Shown in pieces: positions 11,846 to 24,603 of a stretch of DNA of 64,000 nucleotides (positions within the stretch are counted from its first letter, which is position 1; each line of letters begins with the position of its first letter). The translations under genes and the position numbers were made by a program. Origin of the DNA: Pseudopyrenochaeta lycopersici (taxonomy: Eukaryota; Ascomycota; Dothideomycetes; Pleosporales; Pseudopyrenochaetaceae); NCBI GenBank assembly GCA_003313425.1, contig NHZP01000004.1:62001-126000 (forward strand), read 5' to 3'. The notes under the pieces are model-generated. The model saw nothing but the letters and a program-made list of their open reading frames with translations. It was not told the DNA's origin and did not search any database.

Positions 11846-13061
11846 ATGGCGCTTCACGAGCAGTACATCCTGCGCGTCACTGCGGGCGCGACATATGACG
11901 CCTCTAAGCATGAAACCGTGCTGGTGAACAGCGAGAAGCCTGTACATATTTCTTCCGACTTGATTGATGCTAAGGTACACATTCGAATCAAAGATTTCCG
12001 CGGTATGTCTCATCCGTCTGTCCAACATCACAGAGAAAGCTCCCAACCTTACACCAACACTACCTCTTCCCTCGCTCGTCTTCTTATGCTGACTATTCCC
12101 TGATAGGCCTCCCCAAAGGCTCGCCTTCAACTTCGCCCTATTTTTCCACTCCACAACACCCATACGATCGCTACAGCATATCCTTCTCCTTCAAGCTGAA
12201 ATCCGACATTGCAGGCGACAAGCTCGTCTTTGGCAATGATTTCGAACACCCGATCCGCGATCGCCTTCCCCCGCTCTTCGACAAAGCATTTGGCATTGTA
12301 AAGTGGTGGATTGACCCTGGTCTAGACGGGGATGTGTACGGCGATGAACCGTATCTATATGGCGCGTTGCTAAGCAGCATAAACGTTCTCCGCATCGGCG
12401 GCAAAGACGACGATAGCGATGATGAGACATCCGCAGATAGCTCAGAAGCAGCGCTAGAGGGCGTTGTAGATGATGACAATACAGAAGGCGAAGCAATCGT
12501 CTACGAAGAAGGCGCAGACGGCTCTGGAACCTCAATACGCAGCGACCTCCACATTCCCGATCGCTCGGCCGCACGGCAGAAATACTTCCTGACAGAGCAG
12601 AACCGCAAGGATTTTACGTTTGAAGCTGGCCGCGAGTACAAATGCGACTTCTTCAATCCATATCTCGACTTCAACGAATTCGCGCTCAAGGTCGGGTACG
12701 GACTACCCAATATTTCCATAATTGGCCACTGGGACGGCCAGCCACTACGGTACGTTTTGCTCATATTTTCCAAACCCCTCTTCTTCGCGAGCATGTGCTG
12801 CGCTTGGGCTTTCTTCTCTTTGTTTGCATGCGGGATGGCTGACGTAGAACCGTACTAACCAGAACGCATTCCCTCAGATATGTCCTGAAGAATCGCGAGA
12901 CGAATAAAGAGCTTTTCGTCGTCTTGATCCAGTTAGTTCCCACGGAGCAGGCGAAGAAGGACGGCGTTGAGGATTCAGAGGAGAAGCTGAAGGAGGTGCA
13001 TGGTGGGGACATGGCGAAGGTCAGCTCGAGTGAGGGCGGAGACGATGATGAGCTGGATTGA
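11846..13061 (+). CDS. DUF1769 family protein (UPF0590-like)
   Basis: Three exons, 11846-12002, 12107-12749 and 12878-13061, give 327 aa with both junctions in frame (104-bp and 128-bp introns, branches GCTGAC and TACTAAC). The N-terminal part (MALHEQYILRVTAGATYD, RIKDFRGLPKGSP) and the middle (YSISFSFKLKSDIAGDKLVF, FGIVKWWIDPGLDGDVYGD, PYLYGALLSSINVLRI) are characteristic of the conserved fungal DUF1769 family, whose biochemical role is not established. An acidic linker (about 195-240) precedes a C-terminal block with YKCDFFNPYLDFNEFALKVG and RYVLKNRETNKELFVV. The gene converges on the homoisocitrate dehydrogenase gene, whose stop lies 193 bp away. Confidence 0.85.
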
Positions 13062-13254
13062 GTGGATATGGCAACGGCGTTGGGCTGGACATGGGTATAG
13101 GCATCACAGAGGCGTTTGAGGTGTTGGACGCATAACACATGGTGGTGGTGGGAACGGGACTGTTCACACAGCATGGCGAAGAAATAGACTAGACTCGCAA
13201 GACTTTTACTTGTGGTACATGGTATCTACATCATCCCTCCTCCTTCACATCTAC

Positions 13255-14470
<1,216 letters not shown>

Positions 14471-15396
14471 TGTGAGCCTGTGATGCAGAACGTTCGAATG
14501 CGCAATTGGGAAATTTTGGTGGTTTGGCAAGCAAGCTCTCGCCGAAAGTCGGAGGTCAGAGCTTCGCGGCCGCTAGTCTGACTTGAGCGCTTCCCTTCCC
14601 TTCCCCACGGGGCGTCTCCCATTGTTCTGGGAGGTGTGAGCACTTCCATTGACGCCCGTGATTTTCTTCACTTGGCTCTCGGATGATAATGGCTTGAAGA
14701 GGTATTTGTCTTAGGAAGAATATGCTTAGATTTGTAGATCTCGATCTTCCCTTGATAGTCGTATACTCTTCATATGAGGAATGCATGCTTTCCAACTGAA
14801 AATGCGAGGGAGGCATGTCCCAACTTTTCTTTCGTCTACCGAGAAAGTCTCCCTTTCCTCATTATTCCCGCCCCTTTGCTCGCCCCGCAATACGCCCCCC
14901 TCTCCAAGTCTCTATTCGGAGATGTTTTCCTAGCCCTTTCTTATGCATTCAATAACCCTCGGTGGTGGGTATGGAATACGACATTCTATCCAGGAGTGGT
15001 CTCGAACACAATGACCCTGATTGCCCTTTGGTCTCAGTCAACAAGGCAAGAGTCCTATTTGTCTAACCACTTGCTTTGTTTGTTTCATTGGATGTTCGAC
15101 ATCGTTCGCTACTATCATTCTTTCGAAAGGCTCTCCTCTGGGGAACCCGGTTGCAAAATTGTGACTTCGGCATCACGAAGGTTTGTTGGTAAAGGCCATT
15201 TCGAGGCGACAAACACAGTCTTCAAGGATTTTGAGCGACATAGTCAAAGTCACACGCCCCATCATCTGTTCCTCCTTCGGTGTCAACATTACGTTCCTAT
15301 CTGTTTTCTGTACCTTTATATTTCCAGCTTCCCACTGACGCTGATGCATTTACCCATATCATCATCTCGAGCATTTTCCTCAAAATAAACATAAAC
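14471..15396. other. Divergent promoter region
   Basis: 926 bp between the homoisocitrate dehydrogenase start (minus) and the dioxygenase-like start (plus). A 204-codon frame at 14774-15388 (plus) begins with ATG but has no domain or hydrophobic logic and ends just before the real start, so it is treated as non-coding leader or promoter. Confidence 0.5.
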
Positions 15397-16556
15397 ATGT
15401 ACATCTTGATAAAGCTCTGTCTGACCGTACTTGCTGTCTTCTCCCTCTTTCTCACTACTTCAGCTCACGTGAATCTCTCTTCTGATGAACTTGTGGAATA
15501 CCACCAGATCCTTAAAAGAGACGGTGAGATACTGGCACGCTGCCTCCAGTCTTCAGACATGCGCGAGCATCAAGCCCGAATGCTCGTTCACCGTGATCAT
15601 ACACTGCATCGCCTACGTAAATATCGCGGTATTAACTTCAAGGCCGGTAAATCTAACACTGCATTTTTCAGGTGTCTCCTTACTCATCTCTATTGCAGAT
15701 ATAGCCAAGCGCGATGCGCCTGCTGTGACCAAGTGGGCTACACTCAACCATGAACAGAAGCTCAGCCACAAAAAGGATCCCCAGGGTCTCTACAACTTCT
15801 ACTGGAGCGAACCGCCCAATCTCAACGCTACCGGCTGCGTCCTCACTCCTCATTCTCTCTACGGCCCTTATTGGCGCGAGGGCCAACCCAAACGCCAGGA
15901 CATTCGTGACGGCCAGAAGGGCATGCACTTGCATTTGGCCATGCAAATCATCGACGTTAATATCTGTAAGCCCCTCCGTAGCGCGCAAGTCGATATCTGG
16001 GAGGCGAACGCCCTGGGCATGTATAGCAGCGTCAAGACCGGCTATCTTCGCGGATGGCAGCCCACGTCTTTCTACGGCACAGTAGATTTTGAAGCAAACT
16101 TCCCAGGCCATTATATAGGCCGGGCGTCCCACATCCACGTTGCAGTACGGGCTCTCAACGAAAAGCGCGTTGCTCACGTCGGACAAATATACTTCGACCA
16201 GTGGCTGCGCGATGCTATTGAGGTACGTCACGCGCCTCGACTTTCAAATACCACTGACTCACGTACCCAGACAATACCACCGTACAGGAATAACAGTTTC
16301 GCGATTGTTGAGAATATTAACGATGAGTTTCTCCCGCTCGATGCATCGAATAGGCATGATCCGTTCGTGCGGTGGGCGAAAATCAGCACCAATCCAAATG
16401 GTCGGTATTTAGCAGTCGTCATGACTTTTTCAGACACTGACTGAGGAAATAGATGGTATGCTTGCTTGGATTACCCTTGGTGTTAACACGACAGATTATG
16501 GAGTGCCGCAGCCGCCTAACATGAAACGCAACTTGGTCGACTGGCACCTGGATTGA
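15397..16556 (+). CDS. Secreted intradiol ring-cleavage dioxygenase-like protein
   Basis: Four exons (15397-15616, 15672-16222, 16271-16366, 16434-16556) give 329 aa in frame. Residues 1-23 are a signal peptide (MYILIKLCLTVLAVFSLFLTTSA). The catalytic domain holds CVLTPHSLYGPYW, VDIWEANALGMY, FPGHY and ASHIHV. By analogy with protocatechuate 3,4-dioxygenases the Fe(III) ligands are Tyr191, Tyr221, His227 and His229, all present, so an active enzyme on extracellular catechol-type aromatics is likely. The last intron uses a weak GTGCGG donor. It is proposed because only that splice reaches the family's C-terminal DGMLAWITLGVNTT block; unspliced, the frame stops at 16444. Alternative acceptors at 15671 and 15698 differ by nine residues in frame. 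Confidence 0.8.
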
Positions 16557-17344
16557 AATACGTATGATCTTTGATTGCATATTGTAGTTTGAGTTGATGT
16601 TGCCAAACCCTTCTGCTTTTTGGCTCCCGACTTGAGAAGCATATGTGTTCTTGTGAAGTAACCTAGGCTTAAATTGGGGTCGACTATTTTCCTTTACGCG
16701 TAACGGCGTAAACTTGTGATAGCCAGTGCTTAAGTTCATAACACAACGTTCATCTTAGAACTCAATCAACGCAATTCTGGCAGTTCGGAGCCGATATGAG
16801 GCCGCCATTAAAGCAGGTTAGAGAGAATATGTTCTACCTCAACAAGTACACGCCCAGCCCTGCAAACGCACCTGAATGAGTTTATTATCATATATTCTCC
16901 TTGCTGTTGCTGCTATGCAAACTTAGTCGACGAACCTACACAGTGTTGTGGCGTCCTTCGCTCTAATCTTCCACATGTTATTATATAAAAGCTATAACAC
17001 AGTAGAAACCGTGGTATTTTTGACTTCTTTTTTTCCTTCTCCTCTTTTGAGCACTTATGTTTGGTAAAGACCCTCGTAATTCATATTTTTATAGCCATAG
17101 TGTGATCAGCAATCGACACCGTGAGCACTATTCGTTATACCCACAGGTGTAGACAGGTCATGGCAATGCGAATACTTGATTACCTTGAAGCTAGAACAAC
17201 TTATTCATTAACTGAGCTCATTTCTACACACCTTTCTCAATAATATAGACCCCCAATCTCTAATAAGCACACTAATACATATGGTATATTACATCTCACA
17301 GCACACCGCCACAATGACTTCCACAGCACTCTTCTCCCGGTCTC
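16557..17344. other. Intergenic region, convergent 3' ends
   Basis: 788 bp between the ends of two convergent genes. AT-richer than its surroundings, with only short frames; no gene or repeat seen. Confidence 0.5.
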
Positions 17345-18457
17345 TTACGATTGATGCACTTCCCCTATTATCTTCCCTTGCAACGCCTCCACTCCCCCAT
17401 GAAACTCCTTCCAGCCCTCTGTACACACAATCCCCTTATGGCCCTGTATGAGAAACCGCCGCATCTTGATAGCCACCAACATACCCATTAGCAAGAAGCC
17501 TGTTTGTGTCGTCCAGCTCAGCCACTTTGCTGTCGGCTTCTTCATTCGGTCCAGGTCGTCCAGAATATCGTAGTACACGCGGAGTAGATCCGGCGAGAGG
17601 TCAGTGAACTTGGACGGCTGATTGAGCTGCGCGAAGAAGAAATGCGAGATGAGAGTGTCAATCAAGGCGCATTCGGATTCATACGCGACGCGGTCGGAAG
17701 GAGTGTATAAGTGGGTGATTGGGTGGAAGAAGCGCTCTTTTGGCTGGTCTTGCAGTTCCAAGTCAGTGCGTGTGGCCAGTGTCAGCACAGTGATGCCTTC
17801 CCATTCGAACAGTTGTATGTGGCACACTGGACATTTATCTTTGTGTTCGCTTGAGGTTTGTGAAGCAAGCCATATTAGACAACTGTAGTGTACCCAGTGC
17901 CCGCAAGGCGAGAGGGGAAGGAACGTCGAGGTAACGGCCGATGCAGATTTCAGCGTTGTTCTCTGTTGACCACTCGTGGCCGCTGATATTGAGGATGGAC
18001 TGTCCCACTGGAGGAAGCATACCGTACATGTTGCGTTCTGGTGAGGTGGATGATTGTGCGCAGAAACATTCTGCATCAGATCGTGGTCGACATACCGGAG
18101 TAGCGATGGCAGACCGTGTGGTGCTGCAACAGGAGGGCCCATCAACGAGTGTTGGCCAATGCTGAGGTTCCCACTTGGCTGTTGAAGGTTTAGCCCACAA
18201 GATGCAGCCAGATTTACAGGCCCACTTGATTGTTGCAAGGGAGGTGTTATATGTAATGATGGCATCGAAAACACTGCATGCGCCACATTAGCAGCCAACT
18301 CGAATGCAGAATATAGGGCTTCAACAGCGCCATATATACCCCCCATCGCTTGCCCTAGTGACAGTATAGAACATCTAACGGGGAAAAATGACAATCGCCC
18401 TTTTGCGATCGACTGATGTCGAAGTGGTTGCAGGCTTGCAGCATAGTCTTGGGACAT
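17345..18457 (-). CDS. RING-type zinc finger protein with possible C-terminal membrane segment
   Basis: Single exon of 370 aa starting at the first in-frame ATG (MSQDYAASL). A complete RING pattern is visible: C144-x2-C147, C185-x-H187-x2-H190-x2-C193, and C209-x2-C212 (PCGHWVHYSCLIWLA then KCPVCHIQLF), with an enlarged first loop of 37 residues. RING domains usually recruit E2 enzymes, so a ubiquitin ligase role is inferred. The C-terminal part after the RING is helical, and the segment TGFLLMGMLVAIKMRRFLI looks like one membrane helix followed by basic residues. No specific orthologue is recognised. It lies downstream of a second RING-type gene in the same orientation. Confidence 0.75.
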   Translation of the reverse strand: MSQDYAASLQPLRHQSIAKGRLSFFPVRCSILSLGQAMGGIYGAVEALYSAFELAANVAHAVFSMPSLHITPPLQQSSGPVNLAASCGLNLQQPSGNLSIGQHSLMGPPVAAPHGLPSLLRYVDHDLMQNVSAHNHPPHQNATCTVCFLQWDSPSSISAATSGQQRTTLKSASAVTSTFLPLSPCGHWVHYSCLIWLASQTSSEHKDKCPVCHIQLFEWEGITVLTLATRTDLELQDQPKERFFHPITHLYTPSDRVAYESECALIDTLISHFFFAQLNQPSKFTDLSPDLLRVYYDILDDLDRMKKPTAKWLSWTTQTGFLLMGMLVAIKMRRFLIQGHKGIVCTEGWKEFHGGVEALQGKIIGEVHQS

Positions 18458-19101
18458 GGCTTGGCGCGAGATTGACGACAAGGAACTAAAAACTTGGCAG
18501 AAGTTGTAGATAAAGTGTTTGGAGATTGTGTATGCGGGGTAAAAGAGAATGATTGTATCATCAGGCGAGGTGTGGGGGCGAAGTGAAGGAGAAATCAAGT
18601 GAAAGTCAACGTGGAATCAAATCCGTCAATGACGATGGCACTCTTCGCTGCACTTTTCCATCGCAACAGTTGCTCAACACATATACCATACTCAACAGGA
18701 CAGGATAAATGTCCTCAATAAAGGAAGTTTGCCAAAGCACGATTTGTGCTCACCAAGCTTGGACGCAAAATTCCGCGTGCCTCTATAGTTTTCTGATTAC
18801 TTAAAGATTCTCCGGTACGTCTTCACTGACATCCTTTTGTGCGCCTAACTTCAGGAATGAATACCATGCTCAATTCCGAACGCCAATAGAATAGTACAAT
18901 CTTTAGCGACCAACACGGACATGCTTGGATACTTGGCGTGCTGGCTCGGTCGGATCTCAACTCCCGTGACCTAGCAACTTCTGAAACTCTTTCAAAATAA
19001 TTCCTTTTTGAGTACAAATGCATGGTAGACCATGGAACAACTTATTACCTCGCTACCAGTCATTAACACACTTTCTTCCCAGAACATGCCTTTGCGAGAG
19101 C
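18458..19101. other. Intergenic region between two minus-strand RING-type genes
   Basis: 644 bp holding the promoter of the 370-aa RING gene and the 3' flank of the next. No coding frame of any character. Confidence 0.5.
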
Positions 19102-20974
19102 TCAGCGGTGACCGCCCCTTTTAAAGAGAATTTTGTGGCACAAAGGGCAATCGTCCGGAGTCTTCGCATCGTTCCTCCACCATAGGGATTCTGGGACGGG
19201 CAAATACTTCGCCTCTTCTTCACTAATCTTGCAACCTACGGTACAAATAGAGCGTGCTATGAAAGGCACGAGTGTCTGAGGATCCAGCTCGAGCTCGACC
19301 TCCTCGTCCTCGTCATCGAAGGAAGGATCCATGGGAGAAGGCGGGCTAATCTCAAACGATTTCTTCGAAAGACTCTCGGCATGAACCAGTATAGCAGTGC
19401 GCACATGATGTGACGGCTGAGGAGGAGTCTCAAACCTGTCCATATTGGAACTGTGTGCGCTAGCCTGGAACCTAGCATAAATGAAGGCAAGTTTCAGCGC
19501 CAGCAGGGCCGTTAGTCTTCGCTTTTTCTGCTCCTGAGATTCTACCTTATATCAGTCATGAGATCCAAGAAAGTAGGCCTTCATGATTCCAGGGCCATTG
19601 ATTATTGTGGTAGCTCTGAATCCAAATGCTGAAAATATCTAACCTCAGCCGAGAGGCAATTATAAATTGATGCTTACCTAGCACCCGTTCCTGTTCAGCT
19701 ATAGCCATCTGAAGTGTATTAGCTTGCGGGACTTGTGCCTTCGGTGGGGCGATTGGGGCGAATGGGGCGGCGACTGGATTGTTCACATTCTGCTTCTGTA
19801 AAGGCGTGAGCTTGTTCAGCTGAGCTCCTCCCTCAAGAGCCTCCTTCCAAGCTGTGTTCTTTTTGGCTTGCTTTTGTAGAATTGTGAGCTTATCCAACGG
19901 GGTTTCTCCTCCAAGAGCCTCCTTCCAAGTTAATGGTGCTCCAGATGCTTCCCCTGGTTGCTCTAATGTTGGTAGTGGTGAAGGGTTTATCAATGAGGTT
20001 GTCTCTGTTAGACTTGCCGTTGGAATCGCTGCATGCTGAGATCCTGCGAAAGTGAAAGGGGCAGGCGGAAAAAACTGTACATGTGAGGGAAGCGGCGGAG
20101 GTGGTGGTGCGGTCATCGCCAAGGGCATCGGCGTTGCCTCTAATTGTAATAAAGACCAGTGCAAGGCCATTGCTGATGAATTCAAAGTCTCATGAAGTTC
20201 GGGCGATGAGGACGAACCCGGGAGCTCGGCTGTAGCTTCGGAAAGAGTCTTGTCTATAATGGTGCTTTCTGTAGGGAGTGAACCGGGTTTGATAGAACTA
20301 AAGATTGGGGGGTAATTTGTTTGTTGCTTTGGTTCCTCGAAATCGATAATAACGGCGTTCTCTAAAAAGATGATATCGTTTATTGTGCCACGGTAAAACC
20401 GCAGCTCCCGGATGATGAGCCACCAGTAGTCTCCCAATAATTCTTTACCCTTCCTTATATGATAACACTCTTCAAGCATCTTCTCGAACATTTTGGCATG
20501 GCCTTCAAAGGAGCTCGCATGTTGTGTAGCGTAAGCATGGAGCTTCTCCGCAAGTGCAATGGCCCTAGACTGGGGCGAAAATGAAAGTGGTCGTATATCT
20601 ATCGTCGAAATCTCTGGGATCCCAAACGTCACAGCTAGACATTTGTCCCCGAATACATGGCCGCATCGGAGCTGGACAGGTTGTTCCGTGTTGTCGAAGC
20701 CAGGATCTGGCGCCTCACCGAATGGCTTCCAGCAAATCGGGCATTTCCGATTCGACTCATCGACTCCTTCGATAGGTATTGGTTTTAGACTGTCTAGAAA
20801 GGCTTGCTGCGTTGAGAATGTATTCGAATCAGGTTGCGGCGGCACGTAGCGCTTCTTGTTTGGCGTTGGCTTGGATGTCAGCGGCGTTGAAGCAATGCAT
20901 TTATCACATCCACAGGGGTTATCTGCCTCATCGAATGCAGTCTTTGTTGATTTAGATCCTTCTGGGTCGCTCAT
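19102..20974 (-). CDS. Unrecognised protein with a split or partial RING-like finger
   Basis: Exon 1 is 19678-20974 and exon 2 is 19102-19541. A 136-bp intron with a GTAAGC donor joins VL to ESQEQKKRRL in frame, giving 578 aa. The start is the ATG before SDPEGSKS because the longer frame has no earlier ATG. Near the N-terminus C78-x2-C81 (RKCPICWKPFG) and C104-x-H106-x5-C112 (LRCGHVFGDKC) form the first three pairs of a RING-like finger, but the expected last CxxC does not follow. The extreme C-terminus has DDCPLCHKILF, which looks exactly like a missing last pair, about 440 residues away. The middle is helical (YWWLIIRELRFYRG), then proline-rich and low-complexity. A ubiquitin-related role is inferred only weakly. 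Confidence 0.7.
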
Positions 20975-21646
20975 TTTGGTAGCCTGATCGGAGTGGGCAC
21001 GGAACAATGTCTAGATGCGTCGAGCAGACTTTCGAGTACCTGATTCTTAGATGCTCAGCCTTGTGAAGAATTCCAGCTCTTCCTCAAGGGCTCTTCTGAT
21101 GATGATTTGGTGACAGACCGTAGAACTGGGCGAATGTGGGAAGATAGTGAGGCTGGGGTGAGGTTGCACCCAACGGCAGCTGCTTGCCAAGACGCACTAG
21201 CCACGGGTCCCGCAGGTCTCACCGAGTGATTGGTTGTACCTCTCCTGTCGTGAAATGGTCCGAAGATGAGGGAAGTCGCAGTAGAAATGCGAATAACTTG
21301 TAACGCTACCGGTTATGAGAATTAATTTTACGTGCATCTCGTGCGTGGGCTATTTCTGTATCTATGACGCACACGTTCAACTTTCGCCCCAGTGTCATGG
21401 ATAAAAGCAATGGAATTGCACTTCACAAATTCGCACAAGAGATACGAACAGCATGAAATTCAAGAGTAGATAACGTTCGAGGGTGGCGGACGGCAGCGTC
21501 GATACCTGTGTAGCAGATCTAATATCATACGAGTATTTAACCAAGAATACTACAGCCATGTACCCCATAAATCGCAGCAAGCTCATGGAGCTGTGGAATG
21601 ATTGGCCTTGTCATACCGTATTTCCAGCAATCATTATTATCTTGCA
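20975..21646. other. Upstream region of the 578-aa gene
   Basis: 672 bp between the divergent starts of the 578-aa gene (minus) and a weak candidate (plus). Nothing else is visible. Confidence 0.4.
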
Positions 21647-22198
21647 ATGATCAACAACCACAGAAGCGTCGACTCATTGAAAGCTCTGTATCAACGGAGG
21701 ACTTGTGTAGCAGCTGTGGTGGGACTTTGCAGTTTGCCCCGACACTGAATTTACTGACGTGGCTTGTATGGATAGCCGAAGCATGTGTCAGCTATCGACA
21801 AGAGATTCATCGAGATCTATCAATCACATCTTGAACGAAATAGTGATGACGAGCGTCATCGTGTGTGGTCAAGTTTCCAACGGTCTACTCGGAGTATCTT
21901 CCTCGAATCGCTCGCCAGACTTCGTCCGCGATATCCACACACAAGGCGCAACCTATCAACGACCACAGTCACTTGTGAAGCTCACTCAAAGACTTGCAGT
22001 CAAGCCCAGAACCTACATAATCGCTCCAAGGATTCGAGGAAACGGTGGAAAATGGCGCGATGGCTGGCGAAGGCAACCCTCTTAGGCGGACTTCTCACAT
22101 CACGGATATCGCTCTTAAATACATACCCTATCTGTTACAAGCTCCATATAGAATACTTGCCTGAATGCAAAGATTATGTTGCAATAAAAAGGAACTAG
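21647..22198 (+). CDS. Hypothetical basic protein, weak model
   Basis: A model joining 21647-21704 to 21792-22198 across an 87-bp intron (GTGTAG donor, ACTGAC branch, GTGTCAG acceptor) keeps frame and gives 154 aa beginning MINNHRSVDSLKALYQRR. The second exon reads like real protein at first (RFIEIYQSHLERNSDDERH, then SIFLESLARLRPRYP) but becomes arginine- and serine-rich later. No domain is seen. It could equally be a chance frame or a gene remnant. Confidence 0.25.
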
Positions 22199-22465
22199 AG
22201 AATGACAATGTGATACTTAAGCGTTTCAGCTCAAAAAACCATTGTAGACACTTTTAAAGTGCAAGACCTTGAGATATGTCGGTAGCTTTGAAAATAACAG
22301 CCATAAATCGTCCCATCTGTAGAGATTTCTAATGTTACAATACTAAAGCGAACGATGTGATGACTTCAGGCGCACAGCTAGTCAGCCAGCTTGAACAGGA
22401 GATCGAAGGCTTCGTCGACAAAGTCGATTCAGACGTTGCACGAGTAGTCAATGCGGTCGAGCAAA

Positions 22466-22642
22466 TTACCCGGAAGATGGGCTGGGCTTTTCAGCTTCAA
22501 ACTTCGTCACGACGGCGGCACGCATCAGTACGTAGAAGAGCAGACCGGATGACATCACAAAGACCAGGTTTCGAGGCCGTGTCGTACTCCAGGAGGCCGG
22601 ATAAATGTCTTCGTGCTGCGGCACGGTCCTATAAATGGGCAT
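22466..22642 (-). CDS. Possible small single-pass membrane protein
   Basis: 58 codons from the ATG at 22642 (MPIYRTVPQHEDIYP). The middle segment NLVFVMSSGLLFYVLMRAAVV is hydrophobic enough for one membrane helix, and a short polar tail follows. The same frame is open 13 codons further upstream without an ATG, so an upstream exon is possible. The opposite strand has an overlapping frame (22357-22659) whose first 36 codons look like a short coiled coil and whose later part is arginine-rich; that frame is not called. No family is recognised. Confidence 0.3.
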   Translation of the reverse strand: MPIYRTVPQHEDIYPASWSTTRPRNLVFVMSSGLLFYVLMRAAVVTKFEAEKPSPSSG

Positions 22643-23022
22643 TTCAACCTGCTCGCTGAGCTGACGTTGGTTTGATGCCAAACGTGTCAGTCACCCTTGA
22701 GGCTGGAAATGCAGCTAAAGTAAAATGGGAAGGGGCAACGTAGGATGTAAAGCATGTTACGATGTTTTTTGTTTTTGAGCAGAATTTTTCGGGTGATGAT
22801 CAACCTTGACCTTAGGAGTGCTGAAAAGTACAATAAGCAATATTGTTCAGTTTATCGTGGATGCTGAGGCTTCTCCCACACGACACCGGTGAGCACGGCT
22901 ACATCAGAATGGCTGATATAGTTCTGTTAGCACAGTACTAAACGCCACAAAAAGATATACTCGTCGAAAGCTTGGTATTCGCAACTTCCGGTCATGCTTC
23001 AGTCTGTTTGATGCTTTTATGT

Positions 23023-24603
23023 CTAGTGCTTGGTTCTTTTTGCCGCTTTCTCTACACTCCCCTCAGAATGATTTCTGTCGGCTTCGTTCACTAGCTCAAT
23101 GGCCTCTCGAAGCAAAAGCTTTTCGCCCAATCTTACCTCAACAGCCATACGATGTCTTTTGGAGATATCTGAATTTTTAAGCAGCGCTTCATCATCTTCT
23201 ACTGTTGTGGGATACCGGGCAAGCGTTGCTTCCAATACCTTTCCAATGACTACGTTGTACATCTCTTCGCGCTTGCGTTTGTCAGGAATGAGATCTGGTT
23301 TCAGTCCTTTTAAGGCTTTCAATACTGTCTTCAACTGCACCTCCAATTCCGAAGACACCTCTAGAAGCTTTGCTGGGTGAATCAGACGGCCTTCCGAAGA
23401 GGGTTCCCCGGAGTCACGCTCGATGGTGAAATAGTCTTCCAACTCATCTTCGTCCAATTCTGCCTCCTAAAATGATGTTAGGAAGATTTTTCGATGCATG
23501 GCTTTGTGCCATATAGCTTACCACTCCATTCAGCTCGTCCTCAGTGATACCAAGGTGGCTGCACAGCTTTGATCGAACAAGGCTCCAAGAGATCTCTGCT
23601 ACATCGTAACGGAGGTGCTCAGGCGTAACATATCCATACCGCCTAAGGAGTTCTGAAGAAGGAAGAGGGCCGTAATAGTTGAGAATCTCCGTACCAGCGT
23701 GAATATCAGCACGGAGTGACGTAACCTCTAAGCTTTCACCATGGTTCACGTGGGCCTATAACAAAATCAAGTGTTAGTGGAAGATATTGAAATGCATATG
23801 AGATAGAGATCGTACGTTAAACTCTGCGTTAGCATTGAGTATGTCTGCCATAGGTACCATGCCGAGCATTGTTTGTCCTTCTCGGTCTTCAACCCAGCCT
23901 TCTTCCTCATCATCATCTGACGGTTCGTTGTCGTTATCGAGATCGAATGCGTAGGCCATAATAGTGCTTCCCATACGATGCGCCAGCTGAAGAAGCTCGT
24001 CCTCATCAAGTTCGCGAGCGCCTTCAGGATAGAAGACGGTAGGATTCTGAACTACTATAGGAAGCAACCGTGCGCGTAAAATATCATCACTTTCTTGTCT
24101 GCCAATCTTCTCGACTGTCAAACAGGAACCTTCAAGCTCTTTGAGTTCGGCGCTAGACCAAAAAATCGGTGTGTCGAAGGTGGTCGGTAATACATCGATG
24201 TATGGCTTCCATCGAGATTCCTCGCCTTGTAGGTATTCATAAAGCATCACCAGAATCAGAGAGCCCCATGAGTCCAACGGTTCTGCATCATCGTCATTTT
24301 CATCGAGTGATCCATCGAAGACATTTGGAAGCTTCTTGGGAAGCTCTGACGTCTGCACGTTGATAATGGCATTCCTAGGAATCGTGAAAAGAGTAGTATC
24401 TTCTGAGATGTCCTTAATGGCAACTACAAAAGATCTAGGTAAGACAACTTCTCCTAGATTAAGCTTTAAATTGACTCACTAATGCCTCGGCCGGCGTCTC
24501 GCGACCTCAAGTCTTTGATTTCAAGTAGGTCTTCGCGGAACTCACCGCCAACAGACTTGAACCAGGCCAGGAAGCGATCTGTCGCAATCTGAAAATCAGT
24601 CAT
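23023..24603 (-). CDS. RKM4: SET-domain ribosomal protein lysine methyltransferase, Rkm4/SETD6 type
   Basis: Four exons (24480-24603, 23816-24423, 23522-23755, 23023-23466) with introns of 56, 60 and 55 bp give 469 aa, close to the family size. The N-terminus has FLAWFKSVGGEFRE and the SET-N block DAGRGIIAIKDISEDTTLF. The SET core is built across the exon 2/3 junction, MVPMADILNANAEFN joined to AHVNHGESL, and ends with EILNYYGPLPSSELLRRYGY. The C-terminal helical Rubisco-LSMT substrate-binding domain follows. In yeast Rkm4 monomethylates a lysine of 60S protein L42; the same role is inferred here. An acidic stretch (DDDEEEGWVEDREG) interrupts the SET domain, as in relatives. It is divergent from the Srs2-like gene. 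Confidence 0.88.

Noticed and set aside
14774..15388. 204-codon frame before the dioxygenase-like gene
   Set aside because: No domain, no consistent composition, and it ends just ahead of the real signal-peptide ATG; probably leader.
22357..22659. 100-codon plus-strand frame with a coiled-coil-like beginning (QLVSQLEQEIEGFVDKV)
   Set aside because: Only the first third looks like protein; the rest is arginine-rich and antisense to a better minus-strand frame.
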